Shown here piece by piece: positions 39,900 through 49,970 of a stretch of 64,000 nucleotides of DNA. Source of the DNA: an uncultured Prevotella sp. (GTDB taxonomy: Bacteria > Bacteroidota > Bacteroidia > Bacteroidales > Bacteroidaceae); contig URER01000006.1 of the NCBI GenBank assembly GCA_900547005.1, positions 1 to 64,000 of the forward strand, written 5' to 3'. The notes beneath the pieces were generated by a model that saw only the letters and a list, made by a program, of their open reading frames with translations, was not told where the DNA came from and ran no database searches. The translations under genes and the position numbers were made by a program. The stretch's first letter is position 1. Each line of letters starts with the position of its first letter.

Positions 39900-40372
39900 C
39901 TTTTGTTAAATATAGGCTCCGTTAGAATTTTCACCCGTTTTTCGACCTCAAAAATCGCCACTAAAAACTCAAAACTGAACACTGAAAACTGCAAAAGTGC
40001 CTCCGTTAGAGAAAAAAATGGGGCGATTTTTGTCGAAAATCGAGGTCTTGAAAAACGCGGAAAAATGGCAAAATCGGGCGATTTAACATTCGTTAGCTTT
40101 CAAAAGTGGCACTTTTAGAGTCCGTTTGTGGCACTTTTGGAGTACAACGGAGGCTCCGTTAGAGTGCAAAAGTGCCTCCGTTAGAGTCTAAAAGTGCCTC
40201 CGTTAGAAAATAAAGGGGGTAAAAACGCACTCCAAAACGGGTAAAAACGCATAAAAAAGAGGTAAACCTCTGATTGCCAGAGATTTTCCTCTAAAATGGG
40301 CAAAAAGCCGTATTTTCGCGTTTTTGAGCACGAGGAAAGTTTTGTTTGTAAATTCGCGAGTTTTGAGGGGGA
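39900..40372 (+). repeat. Dispersed intergenic element R1, copy 3 (diverged)
   Basis: Same orientation as copy 2 and the same order of landmarks: TTAAATA end, CTCAAAA words, GGCGATTTAACATTCGTTAG, AAAAGTGGCACTTTT, several AAAGTGCCTCCGTTAGA units, and a CGTATTTTCGCGTTTTTGAG end. It differs from copies 1 and 2 in the middle, where extra CTCCGTTAGA units occur. No gene is seen here, and only a weak G/C-run element (40398-40425) lies between it and the toxin-antitoxin promoter. Confidence 0.7.
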
Positions 40373-40540
40373 TAATTATAAAAAATCAAAGCCCACTTAG
40401 CCCCGGTGGGGAGGGAATGGTCTAACGGAATGGAACAGGTGTGATAGGAGAGAGAAATGTCTTTTTGGGAATGGAGAATTGGGGAGAGAAGAATGATAAA
40501 TGCGGTAAAAGAAATCGCAACACAAATAAAATGTTGCAAA

Positions 40541-40548
40541 TAACTTTG
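40541..40548 (+). promoter_or_regulatory. -7 promoter box of the PIN toxin-antitoxin pair
   Basis: TAACTTTG, 57 bp before the antitoxin ATG. No -33 match. Confidence 0.5.
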
Positions 40549-40604
40549 TCGTATTTGGAAATATTCGTAATTTAGCAGCGAAAAATAAATAACAGGAAAT
40601 AATT

Positions 40605-40883
40605 ATGAAAACTATAATTATAGATTCCGAAATGTATAAAGGGGCTGCCGAGTATGCCGAGCGCTACAACATGAGCATAAAAGAGGTTGTAGAGCACGGA
40701 ATACAATTGGTTATCGGCAAGATAAGTCCTAATGCCGCAAAAAGAAAGAAAGCGAAAGCAGACAGGCTCAGTATGGAGAAGGCTATGGACTTCGTAAAGA
40801 CCCTTTCTGCAAGCGGCGGTTCGTCGGTTCCTGCCGACGAGAACGGCATAGAGGCATTAATAGAGGAAAAGTACAAGCTATGA
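40605..40883 (+). CDS. Antitoxin-like partner of a PIN-domain toxin
   Basis: A 92-residue protein, MKTIIIDSEMYKGAAEYAERYNMSIKEVVEHGI, whose first 45 residues look like a ribbon-helix-helix DNA-binding unit (short strand followed by two helices) as in many VapB/RelB-type antitoxins. The middle is lysine-rich (AAKRKKAKADRLS) and the C-terminal half is a flexible acidic tail likely to wrap the toxin. Its stop overlaps the PIN gene start as ATGA, the classical antitoxin-first layout. It should neutralise the PIN RNase and repress the operon; both are inferred from layout and family. Confidence 0.7.
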   Translation: MKTIIIDSEMYKGAAEYAERYNMSIKEVVEHGIQLVIGKISPNAAKRKKAKADRLSMEKAMDFVKTLSASGGSSVPADENGIEALIEEKYKL

Positions 40884-41296
40884 GAGCGTATGTAGACACA
40901 AACATACTTGTCGACTTGGTATGTTCCCGTGAGCCATTCCTGCAAGCTGCCCAAAGATTGTTCGCCGAATGTGTGGTCGGCAATATTGATTTGTCTGTAT
41001 CGGCTTTGTCTTTTGTGAACACTGTCTATATCGGAAGGAAATACGGCTACACAGATATAAAAGAAAAATTATATCAGTTATCCCAGTTCCTCGACGTTGT
41101 TGATTTGAAAGGGAAAACGGTTATAGAGGCACTAAACAGCAGTTGGAAAAATTATGAGGATGCAGTCCAATCAGGAAGCGCGATGAATGTTTGCGCCGAT
41201 TGCATTGTAACCCGCAACAAAAAGGACTTCTCGGGAGCGGTTATCCCGGTCTACACGGTTGATGAATTATTTGAATCGCTATACAAGCACTCATAG
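40880..41296 (+). CDS. PIN-domain ribonuclease toxin (VapC-like)
   Basis: A 138-residue PIN domain: YVDTNILVDLVCSREPF carries the first catalytic aspartate (D6) in the DTNIL motif, and the C-terminal NYEDAVQSG, ADCIVTRNKKDFSG holds the later acidic residues of the metal site (ED, D of CADCIVTRNKKDF). PIN toxins cut RNA, often tRNA or rRNA, when the antitoxin is lost. It overlaps the antitoxin gene by four bases and is followed by a good terminator. AT-rich compared with ruvA downstream. Confidence 0.85.
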   Translation: MRAYVDTNILVDLVCSREPFLQAAQRLFAECVVGNIDLSVSALSFVNTVYIGRKYGYTDIKEKLYQLSQFLDVVDLKGKTVIEALNSSWKNYEDAVQSGSAMNVCADCIVTRNKKDFSGAVIPVYTVDELFESLYKHS

Positions 41297-41339
41297 ATAA
41301 AGAAAATACGACTATAAGAAACAAGTTGAATACAAACAG

Positions 41340-41372
41340 GCGCATCCTCAAAAAACGGGGATGCGCTTTTCT
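41340..41372 (+). terminator. Terminator after the PIN toxin gene
   Basis: GCGCATCC (41340-41347) pairs with GGATGCGC (41359-41366), followed by TTTTCTT. A similar bidirectional hairpin with GCGC-AAAG ends lies at 51677. Confidence 0.8.
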
Positions 41373-41464
41373 TATACACACGTGCGTTATTATATATAGG
41401 TGTAATACAATAAAAAGGGACAAGAAACGTTTATTAAAACGTATATACAAAGAAAACAGGAAGA

Positions 41465-42082
41465 ATGATTGAATATATAAAAGGTGAACTGACCGAACTG
41501 ACACCGGCATTGGCTGTGGTCGAAGCGGCCGGCGTTGGCTATGCTCTCAATATTTCCCTCAATACTTACAGCGCCATTCAGGGCAAGAAGGATGTGAAGC
41601 TATACGTGCACGAAGCACTCGTAACAGGCGGGCGCGATGACTCGTTCACGCTCTTCGGATTCAGCAACAAGCAGGAGCGCGAGCTGTACCGCCTGCTCAT
41701 AACCGTTAGCGGCGTGGGAGCGAATACAGCACGGATGATTTTATCTTCGCTGACGCCCGCGGAGCTGTGCAACGTGATTGCCAACGGCGACGAGAGGATG
41801 CTGAAAAGCGTTAAGGGCATTGGTCTTAAGACGGCACAACGCATCATCGTCGACCTGAAAGACAAAATCGTGTCGATGGGCATTGCCGAGGAACTGCACG
41901 TGGCAGCATCACCAAGTGCGGCAAGCATAAACACGGAGGTGAGAGACGAGGCTGTGAGTGCACTCACGATGCTGGGCTTCTCGCCTGCGCCATCGGCTAA
42001 GGTGGTATCACAAATCATTACGGAACAGCCCGACCTGCCCGTTGAGCAGGTTGTGAAACTGGCATTGAAACAGATTAAGTAA
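41465..42082 (+). CDS. ruvA: Holliday junction DNA helicase subunit RuvA
   Basis: A 205-residue RuvA: N-terminal OB domain ([28 protein letters not shown]), the two helix-hairpin-helix motifs [16 protein letters not shown] and [19 protein letters not shown], and the small C-terminal domain III ([14 protein letters not shown]) that contacts RuvB. It binds four-way junctions as a tetramer and guides branch migration. Length is standard. It lies directly upstream of sprA, the same neighbour order as in other Bacteroidota such as Flavobacterium, 141 bp apart with repeat words in the gap. Confidence 0.96.
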   Translation: MIEYIKGELTELTPALAVVEAAGVGYALNISLNTYSAIQGKKDVKLYVHEALVTGGRDDSFTLFGFSNKQERELYRLLITVSGVGANTARMILSSLTPAELCNVIANGDERMLKSVKGIGLKTAQRIIVDLKDKIVSMGIAEELHVAASPSAASINTEVRDEAVSALTMLGFSPAPSAKVVSQIITEQPDLPVEQVVKLALKQIK

Positions 42083-42203
42083 GGTTTTGAGGATTTAAGG
42101 TTATGAGGTTTAAGGTTATGAGGTCTTAAGGTTGTAAGGTGTTTTTGTATGATAAAACAAAGGCATATATCACCTAAGAACCTGACAACCTGAAACCTGA
42201 AAG
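42083..42203. repeat. Degenerate word repeats between ruvA and sprA
   Basis: The start holds variants of TTTAAGGTTATGAGG in near tandem (42083-42142), and the end holds AACCTGA words (42178-42203), which are complementary to the first set (AGGTT with AACCT), so a loose long-range hairpin is possible. Confidence 0.6.
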
Positions 42204-42223
42204 CAGAGCGACCTCTATCATAT

Positions 42224-45200
42224 ATGCGTAGAAAGCTATATATTATAATAATGATATTGAGCTGTTGCGGCGTTCTCTCCGTAACAGGCGGGCGTAGTGT
42301 GGCACATTCGTTCCTGAAAATAATGAGCGGAACGGGTATGCCCGACTTCTCTGTTGCCGCTCCTCCCGACACGACAAAGCAAAAAAAGAAACCTCAGGCG
42401 GTGATTCCTGAGGTGGAAATCGAGGAAGAGGAAATTCCCGACTCGCTGCTCCATCCACGCTGGCCGGTACAGAGGACATATCCGTTGACGTTCGAGGACT
42501 TGTCGCAGGGTGCGTATGACCTGAAGCGCCCGGACAATATGCAGCAGACGGTGGAGTATAACGACTCGCTCGACCGGTATATAATAGGTTACAAGATAGG
42601 CGGCACCTACGTGAACGCACCTATAATGATGACTCCGCAGGAGTATATGAAGTGGAGCGAGAAGCGCAGTTTCGCCGACTACTACCGCGCGAAGAATCAG
42701 GAGATTCTTCAGAAACAGGGCAAGGAGAAGTTCGATTTCACCGATATGCACTTCGACCTCGGGCCGGCAGAGAAGATATTCGGTCCGGGCGGAGTGCGCA
42801 TAAAGACACAGGGAACGGCCGAGCTGAAGTTTGGCGCAACGCTCAACAACATCGACAACCCGTCGCTGCCGATACGTAACAGGAAAACGACGACGATGAA
42901 CTTCGACGAGAAAATAAACCTGAGCGTGAACGGTAAGGTGGGCGACAAGGTGAACATGAACCTGAACTACAACACCGACGCGACCTTCGACTACGATGCT
43001 CAGGACATGAAACTGCGCTACGAGGGCAAGGAGGACGAGATAATAAAACTGGTGGAAGGCGGAAATATCACCTTCCCGAGCAACAACTCGCTGGTGCAGG
43101 GAGCCAGCTCGCTGTTCGGAATCAGAACGGATTTGCAGTTCGGAAAATTGAAATTGCAGACAGTTGTATCGCAGAAGAAATCGTCGAGCAAGAGTGTTTC
43201 GTCGCGTGGCGGAGTGCAGTTGACTCCGTTCGAGATAGACGCGGCCGACTATGAGGAGAACCGCCACTTCTTCATGGCGCAACATTTCCGCAACCGCTAC
43301 GACGCGGCGATGCGCACGTTGCCCAATATGACAACAGGCGTTACGATAAACCGCGTGGAGGTTTGGGTGACAAACAAAAGCGGTACGACCACCAACACAC
43401 GCAATATCATCGCGCTGACCGACTTGGGAGAGAACTCCGGTATAAGCAGGCCTGACCTTTGGGGAGCCGGTGGCGGTACGGTGCCGGCCAATGCGGCCAA
43501 CGCCGAGTATGCCACGGTGTCGGCTTTGGGCGGCGTGAGAGACATTGATCAGGCGAGTACTACGCTCGAAGGCATCGGACTGGTGGGCGGAAACGACTTC
43601 GAGAAGGTGGCGAGCGCACGGTTGCTGAGCAGTTCGGAATACAGCATAAACCAGGCATTGGGCTATATTTCCTTAAGAAATCTGTCGCTGCAGACCGACC
43701 AGGTGCTGGCCATCGCATACGAATATACCTACGGCGGCGTAACCTATCAGGTGGGAGAGTTCGCCAGCGACATCACCGACGCAAACAGTACGCTCATCGT
43801 GAAGGCGCTGAAGAACACAAGCAACAACCCGAAACAGGGCAACTGGGGGCTGATGATGAAGAACGTCTACTATTTAGCGTCGAACGTGGAGAGAGAGAAA
43901 TTCCGCCTCGACGTGAAGTATCAGAGCGACACGACAGGCGTTTACATTTCTTATATACCCGAGCCACAGGTGAAAGACCAGACCATCATAAAGATGGTGG
44001 GGGCCGACCGGTTGGACAACAATAACCGCACGAACCCTAACGGATACTTCGACTACGTGGACGGATACACCGTGAGCAACGGCCGTGTGTTCTTCCCTGT
44101 GGCCGAACCGTTCGGCAAATATATGTACAACTACCTCGTGTCGAAAGGCATTTCGGCCGACAAGGCGGCGCAATATGCCTTCACCGAGCTGTATGATTCG
44201 ACGAAAACGATTGCCAAGCAGATAGCCGAGAAAGACAAGTATATGCTCGTGGGACAGTTCCGCGGTACGCTTGCCAACGTCATCTCATTGGGAGCGTATA
44301 ACGTTCCGCAAGGTTCGGTGGTGGTAACGGCCGGCGGCGTAACGCTGACGGAGGGCTCGGATTATAGCGTCGATTACAGCGCGGGCGAGGTAACAATACT
44401 CAACCAGAGCATCATCGACGCGGGTACGGCAGTCAATGTGTCGCTGGAGAGCAACACTGACTATGGTATGTCGCGCAAGACGATGCTCGGACTGAACTGG
44501 GAATATGACTTCTCGAAGAACTTCCAGATAGGCGGTACGTTCCAGCATCTGTCGGAACAGGCACTCACTTCAAAGGTAACGATGGGCAGTGAACCGCTGA
44601 ACAACACCATCTGGGGACTTAACCTGAACTGGAAAAAGGAAAGCCAGTGGCTCACGAATATGCTCAATAAGATTCCGTTCCTGCACGTTACGCAGCCGTC
44701 GAACATATCGCTGTCGGCTGAATTTGCACAGCTCATCGCAGGACAGAGCAAGGGAACGCAGGACAACGCATCGTATATCGACGACTTTGAGAACGCGAAA
44801 AACACGATAGACGTAAGTTCGCCGTCGTCGTGGATAATATCGAGTGTGCCATCGATGTTCCCGGAATCGAAAGACAAATCGACACTTCAGAGCGGCTTCA
44901 ACCGTTCGTTATTAGCATGGTATAACATCGACCCGCTCTTCACACGCCGGTCTTCGTCGCTCACTCCGGGTCATATAAAGAGCGACCTCGAGCAGTTGAG
45001 CAACTATTATGTGCGCGAGGTCTACACGAACGAGCTTTTCCCGTATCGCGACCAGAGCAGTTACAACGGCGCGATAGCCACGCTTCCGGTGCTCAACTTG
45101 GCTTTCTATCCGTCGGAGCGCGGCCCGTATAACTTCAATCCCGACCTGAACGCGGAAGGAAAACTGAACAATCCGCGCCGCACATGGGGCGGTATGATGC

Positions 45201-48200
45201 GCAAACTTGATACCAACGACTTCCAGACAGCCAACATCGAGTACATCGAATTTTGGCTTCTCGACCCGTTTATTTATAGCAGTGAGCAGCCCGATGCAAA
45301 CACCTACGGCGGCGATTTCTATATCAACTTAGGTGAAGTGAGCGAGGATGTACTCCACGACGGAAAGAAATTCTACGAGAGCGGTATGCCCGTTGACGGC
45401 TCGCAGAGCTGGACTTACACTCAATGGGGTAAGATTCCGACACAGGCTACGGTAACTTACGGCTTCGCAACGACCAACGGCAGCCGCCGGTTGCAGGACG
45501 TTGGATTCAACGGTTTGAATGATGAGGAAGAGCAACAGTTTGATAGTTATCAAGACTTCCTCACACAGGTACAGGGCAAAGTGAACCAAGCCGTATTCGA
45601 TTCTATATGGGCCGACCCTGCCAACGACGACTACCACTACTTCCGCGGCACTGATTTCGATGAGATGAAAGCGTCGATTCTACACCGCTACAAGCGCATA
45701 AACAATCCTCAAGGCAACTCGCCCGACAGCGATATGAGGCAGGAAGGCTATGACACTTCATATAAATCGACTCCCGATGTAGAAGACATCAATCAGGACT
45801 TCACGCTGAACGAGTATGAGAAATACTATCAGTATCACATCTCGATACGCCCGGAAGACTTCGAGGTGGGCCGCAACTTCATCGTTGACAAGCGCGAGAC
45901 AAATCCTCCCCTACGCAACGGCAATAAAGGACACGCCACTTGGTATCAGTTCAGGATACCACTGAGAGAATACGAAAATAAGGTGGGAGCAATCAATGAC
46001 TTCACGAGTGTGCGCTTCATGCGTATGTTCATGAACGGTTTCGAGAAGCCTATCGTGCTGCGTTTCGCCAACCTCGACCTCGTAAGAGGCGAATGGCGTG
46101 TGTATGAACAGAACCTCACAAACTCGGCATCGACATCGGGCAAGGTGTCGGTGAGTGCGGTGAGCCTTGAGGAGAACACCGAGAAAGTGCCGGTAAACTA
46201 CACCATGCCGCCGGGAATAGAGCGGCCGCAAGACCCCACACAGCCTCAGTTGGTGCAAGGAAACGAGCAGTCTCTATCAATGGAAGTAACCGACTTGGGC
46301 ACTAACGAGTCGAAAGCGGTCTACAAGAACACCACCATCGACCTCAGACAGTACAAGAGATTACAGATGTTCGTACACGCAAACGCTCCGGAACAGGACG
46401 TAACGAACCTTACCGACAACCAGTTGGCTGTATTCGTAAGGCTCGGAAGCGACTACAAGAACAACTACTACGAATACGAAATACCGCTGAAGCTGACCCC
46501 TCCAGGCAAGTACAACCGCATGAGCCGTACCGACTGCGAAATGGTTTGGCCCGAGGAGAATATGCTGGATGTGCCTCTCAACATCTTCACCTCATTGAAA
46601 AAGCAGCGCAACCAGGCTCGAAGCATGGGAACGGCAAGCTACAACCGGGAGTTCAGCATATACGATGAGAACCGCCCCGCCAACAAAGTAACCATCATGG
46701 GAAACCCGTCTTTAGGCGAGGTTAAGACCATGATACTCGGTGTGCGCAACCTCTCCGGCGCACCAAAGAGCGGTGAGGTGTGGATAAACGAGCTGCGACT
46801 GCTTGAATTTAACAATGAAGGAGGCTGGGCTGCACAAGGAAATCTGAACGTGCAACTGTCTGATTTCGGAACCGTCAACGTACAGGGAAAATACATTTCC
46901 GACGGTTTCGGCGGCTTGGAAGACGGTGTGGCACAGCGTTCGCAGGAAGATTACAGCACATACGCTGTAACTACAAACCTCGACTTTGGTAAATTCTTCC
47001 CCGACAAGGCCAAAGTGAGCATACCTTTATATTATAGTGTGAGTCAGGAAGAGCACCGTCCGAAGTACAATCCGCTCGATACCGACATGGAACTGGACGA
47101 TGCCCTCGACGCAATGAACGGTCAGGAGCGCGACTCTTTGGAGTCTATCGCCATCACAAAGACCAAGAACACCAACTTCGCCCTGTCGAATGTACGCGTC
47201 GGAATACAGACGAAAGGCCACCCGATGCCTTACGATCCGGCCAACTTCTCGTTCTCTTACAGCCACTCCCACCGCCACACGAGCGGCGAGACGACCGTAT
47301 ATGAGAAGGAAGACCAGTGGAGAGGGTCGCTCAACTACTCGTGGAGTCCGGTGTATAAGGCATGGGAACCGTTCAAGAAAGTAATAAAAAGCAAATCGAA
47401 ATGGTTTGACATTTTCAAACGTTTCGGTCTGAACTGGCTGCCGCAAAACGTTGCTTTCAATACCGACATCACCCGAAACTACTACGAATTGCAGGAGCGC
47501 GACATGGAGTCGACCGAAGGAACGCAGCTTCCACTGACCTTTAACTCACAGTTCCTGTGGAACCGCGACTTCTCCATCAGGTGGGATTTGACAAAGAACC
47601 TGCACATGAACTTCAGCTCAGCGACGCACGCCGAGATTGAAGAACCGTACACGCCGGTGAACAAGGACCTCTATCCCGACCAATATCAGGCGTGGAAAGA
47701 CTCTGTGTGGACAAGCATCAAGCACTTCGGAACACCGCTCGATTACAACCAAAACTTCACGGCTTCGTATCAGTTGCCGCTGAACCTCATTCCGATACTC
47801 AACTGGATAAACGCCGACGCAAACTATAACGCCACCTACTCGTGGGTAAGGGGTACGGCATTGGAGGACGGAACATCGCTCGGAAACAATATCAACACCA
47901 ACCGGACACTGAACATCAACAGTACGCTGAGCCTCGAAAAGCTCTATAACCAGATTCCGTTCCTGAAGAAAACGAATGACCGCTTCAACAAGACGACGCG
48001 CAAGACGAAGCCGGCAACACAAAAGAAGGACAAGAAAAAGAAGGACGACAAGGAGGCGGAAAAGAAGAAAAAAGAACTCCCGAAGAACCGCAAGAGCTTC
48101 GAGAAGGAGATAACCATAGCTGCCGACACGGCCATAGTGGTGTCGCACAACAAGAAGACGAAGCGCATAATGGTGTCGGCGAAGGACGCGAACGGCAAGG

Positions 48201-49780
48201 CAATAGAGATGAAATGGCGCAAGGTGGACAACAACAAGATTAAGTTGTTCAATAAGACCGACTCTGCCATAAAGATGAAAATCACCGTAACGCCGAAAGA
48301 ACCGCTTGAGAATAAGGGCTGGTACAAGACGGCCCAGTGCGTGGCACGCGTACTTATGATGGCTCGCAGCTTCAGCATCTCATACCGAAACCAATACTCC
48401 CTGTCGCTGCCGGGCTTCATGCCGACCATCGGCGATGCCTTTGGACAGACCCGCGGATTGGGAACGCTCTCGCCGGGACTCGACTTCGCATTCGGAATGG
48501 TGGACGACAGCTACATCGAAAAGGCCCGCCGCAACGACTGGCTGCTGATGAACGACAGTGTGGCGACGCCGGCCGCAACGAGCAAAACCGAGGACTTGCA
48601 ACTCAGAATGACATTAGAGCCAATCAAGAACCTCAAAATCGACCTGAACGCGAGCCGCACCGAAACTGTTTCTAAGAGCATTCAGTATATGTACGCCGGC
48701 TCGCCGACAACGCAGAGCGGTACGTTCACGATGACGACGATATCTCTCGGCTCGGCATTCGAGAGCATGGGCAACGCCACGAACGGCTATCACAGCGCCA
48801 CATTCGACAAGTTTGTAAACTCACTCGATGCTTACCGCGACCGCGTGGAATCGCAATACGCCGGCGCAACCTACCCCGACGGCACGCCATACGACCCTGC
48901 TAACGGCGGAGTGGACAAGTATAGTGCCGACGTAATGATACCGGCGTTCCTCAATGCCTACACGAGCATGGGCGGAAACGGGCTCGGCATATTCCCGAAA
49001 CTCACGAGTCTGCTTCCGAACTGGACCGTTAGATACAGCGGACTGACGCAGTTGCCGTGGTTCCGCGATGTGTTCCGCAGCGTAAACATCAACCATTCAT
49101 ACAAGAGCATCTATGCCGTCGGAGCTTATCAGAGCTACAGCACGTGGCTGGAATATATGGACGGACTCGGATTTATCACCAACGCCACAACCGGAATGCC
49201 CGTACCCAGCTCGATGTATAACGTCTCGCAGGTGAGCATCAACGAGGCTTTCTCACCGTTGCTCGGTATCGACGTTACGCTGAAGAACAACCTCACGGCA
49301 AAGGTGGAATACCGCACGACGCGCGTTCTCTCGCTGTCCCTCACGAGCATACAGCTCAACGAGGCCGTCAGCAAGGACTGGGTAATCGGCGCAGGATATA
49401 AGATTAACAACTTCAACTTCTTCGGTCTCACCGGTCCGAAGCGTGCAAGAAGCAGCAAGAAAAACTCCAACAACGACAACCAGCAGAAGAAGAACAACTC
49501 ATCGAGGGGTGGACTGAACCACGACCTCAACCTGCGTCTCGACCTGTCCTATCGCAGGCAGGCTTCCATCAGCCGCGACATTGCGACGCTCACCAGCTCG
49601 GCAAGCAGCGGAAACACGGCGTTCAAGCTTTCCTTTGCCGCCGACTACACGCTCAGCAAGCTCATCACCATGAGTTTCTACTACGATATGCAGACAAACA
49701 CTCCGCTACTCTCGTCGAGCAGTTATCCTACTACGACGCACGACTTCGGCCTCAACCTGAAGATGTCGCTCACGAGATAA
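42224..49780 (+). CDS. sprA: Giant type IX secretion translocon protein SprA (Sov)
   Basis: 2518 residues. An N-terminal signal segment (MRRKLYIIIMILSCCGVLSV) and a mature start with TTKQKKKPQAVIPEVEIEEEE precede the SprA/Sov body of a 36-strand outer-membrane barrel, the protein-conducting channel of the T9SS. Family motifs include FKFGATLNNIDNPSLPIRNRKTTTMNF-like LPIRNR, KLRYEGKEDEIIKLVEGGNI-type segments and a C-terminus of alternating strands ending LNLKMSLTR. A lysine/aspartate-rich segment at about 1925-1960 (KKDKKKKDDKEAEKKKK) and another basic patch at about 2405-2425 mark flexible, probably periplasmic loops. Length is in the usual 2300-2500 range. It works with the GldKLMN/PorP machine encoded 4 kb away, so most of the export system is in this window. 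Confidence 0.95.
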   Translation: MRRKLYIIIMILSCCGVLSVTGGRSVAHSFLKIMSGTGMPDFSVAAPPDTTKQKKKPQAVIPEVEIEEEEIPDSLLHPRWPVQRTYPLTFEDLSQGAYDLKRPDNMQQTVEYNDSLDRYIIGYKIGGTYVNAPIMMTPQEYMKWSEKRSFADYYRAKNQEILQKQGKEKFDFTDMHFDLGPAEKIFGPGGVRIKTQGTAELKFGATLNNIDNPSLPIRNRKTTTMNFDEKINLSVNGKVGDKVNMNLNYNTDATFDYDAQDMKLRYEGKEDEIIKLVEGGNITFPSNNSLVQGASSLFGIRTDLQFGKLKLQTVVSQKKSSSKSVSSRGGVQLTPFEIDAADYEENRHFFMAQHFRNRYDAAMRTLPNMTTGVTINRVEVWVTNKSGTTTNTRNIIALTDLGENSGISRPDLWGAGGGTVPANAANAEYATVSALGGVRDIDQASTTLEGIGLVGGNDFEKVASARLLSSSEYSINQALGYISLRNLSLQTDQVLAIAYEYTYGGVTYQVGEFASDITDANSTLIVKALKNTSNNPKQGNWGLMMKNVYYLASNVEREKFRLDVKYQSDTTGVYISYIPEPQVKDQTIIKMVGADRLDNNNRTNPNGYFDYVDGYTVSNGRVFFPVAEPFGKYMYNYLVSKGISADKAAQYAFTELYDSTKTIAKQIAEKDKYMLVGQFRGTLANVISLGAYNVPQGSVVVTAGGVTLTEGSDYSVDYSAGEVTILNQSIIDAGTAVNVSLESNTDYGMSRKTMLGLNWEYDFSKNFQIGGTFQHLSEQALTSKVTMGSEPLNNTIWGLNLNWKKESQWLTNMLNKIPFLHVTQPSNISLSAEFAQLIAGQSKGTQDNASYIDDFENAKNTIDVSSPSSWIISSVPSMFPESKDKSTLQSGFNRSLLAWYNIDPLFTRRSSSLTPGHIKSDLEQLSNYYVREVYTNELFPYRDQSSYNGAIATLPVLNLAFYPSERGPYNFNPDLNAEGKLNNPRRTWGGMMRKLDTNDFQTANIEYIEFWLLDPFIYSSEQPDANTYGGDFYINLGEVSEDVLHDGKKFYESGMPVDGSQSWTYTQWGKIPTQATVTYGFATTNGSRRLQDVGFNGLNDEEEQQFDSYQDFLTQVQGKVNQAVFDSIWADPANDDYHYFRGTDFDEMKASILHRYKRINNPQGNSPDSDMRQEGYDTSYKSTPDVEDINQDFTLNEYEKYYQYHISIRPEDFEVGRNFIVDKRETNPPLRNGNKGHATWYQFRIPLREYENKVGAINDFTSVRFMRMFMNGFEKPIVLRFANLDLVRGEWRVYEQNLTNSASTSGKVSVSAVSLEENTEKVPVNYTMPPGIERPQDPTQPQLVQGNEQSLSMEVTDLGTNESKAVYKNTTIDLRQYKRLQMFVHANAPEQDVTNLTDNQLAVFVRLGSDYKNNYYEYEIPLKLTPPGKYNRMSRTDCEMVWPEENMLDVPLNIFTSLKKQRNQARSMGTASYNREFSIYDENRPANKVTIMGNPSLGEVKTMILGVRNLSGAPKSGEVWINELRLLEFNNEGGWAAQGNLNVQLSDFGTVNVQGKYISDGFGGLEDGVAQRSQEDYSTYAVTTNLDFGKFFPDKAKVSIPLYYSVSQEEHRPKYNPLDTDMELDDALDAMNGQERDSLESIAITKTKNTNFALSNVRVGIQTKGHPMPYDPANFSFSYSHSHRHTSGETTVYEKEDQWRGSLNYSWSPVYKAWEPFKKVIKSKSKWFDIFKRFGLNWLPQNVAFNTDITRNYYELQERDMESTEGTQLPLTFNSQFLWNRDFSIRWDLTKNLHMNFSSATHAEIEEPYTPVNKDLYPDQYQAWKDSVWTSIKHFGTPLDYNQNFTASYQLPLNLIPILNWINADANYNATYSWVRGTALEDGTSLGNNINTNRTLNINSTLSLEKLYNQIPFLKKTNDRFNKTTRKTKPATQKKDKKKKDDKEAEKKKKELPKNRKSFEKEITIAADTAIVVSHNKKTKRIMVSAKDANGKAIEMKWRKVDNNKIKLFNKTDSAIKMKITVTPKEPLENKGWYKTAQCVARVLMMARSFSISYRNQYSLSLPGFMPTIGDAFGQTRGLGTLSPGLDFAFGMVDDSYIEKARRNDWLLMNDSVATPAATSKTEDLQLRMTLEPIKNLKIDLNASRTETVSKSIQYMYAGSPTTQSGTFTMTTISLGSAFESMGNATNGYHSATFDKFVNSLDAYRDRVESQYAGATYPDGTPYDPANGGVDKYSADVMIPAFLNAYTSMGGNGLGIFPKLTSLLPNWTVRYSGLTQLPWFRDVFRSVNINHSYKSIYAVGAYQSYSTWLEYMDGLGFITNATTGMPVPSSMYNVSQVSINEAFSPLLGIDVTLKNNLTAKVEYRTTRVLSLSLTSIQLNEAVSKDWVIGAGYKINNFNFFGLTGPKRARSSKKNSNNDNQQKKNNSSRGGLNHDLNLRLDLSYRRQASISRDIATLTSSASSGNTAFKLSFAADYTLSKLITMSFYYDMQTNTPLLSSSSYPTTTHDFGLNLKMSLTR

Positions 49781-49786
49781 AGGTCT

Positions 49787-49826
49787 TAGGAGACGGGAGA
49801 CAGGAGTTCGGGAGTTCAGACAATAG
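49787..49826 (+). repeat. GGAGACAGGAGAC short interspersed repeat, copy 5
   Basis: AGGAGACGGGAGACAGGAG then TTCGGGAGTTCAGACAATAG, 6 bp after the sprA stop codon. Confidence 0.75.
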
Positions 49827-49925
49827 CTGAAAACAAGAGAGAACTTGTCTTTCGAGTAAAGGCATTATAACGGCATAAATATTGAGAAAAACGGAACTGT
49901 GAAGCAAATAATTAGGTTATTTGCG

Positions 49926-49954
49926 TTGATTGACACAAAAAAAACGTAATTTTG
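49926..49954 (+). promoter_or_regulatory. Promoter of the AbiE pair
   Basis: TTG (49926-49928) and TAATTTTG (49947-49954), 18 bp apart, 16 bp before the AbiEi-like ATG, so the leader is very short. Confidence 0.65.
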
Positions 49955-49970
49955 TGGCAAAACTACGACT

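Noticed and set aside
42236..43285. Long open frame antisense to sprA
   Set aside because: A shadow of the high-bias sprA reading frame, as are several other long minus-strand frames across sprA, susC and alaS.
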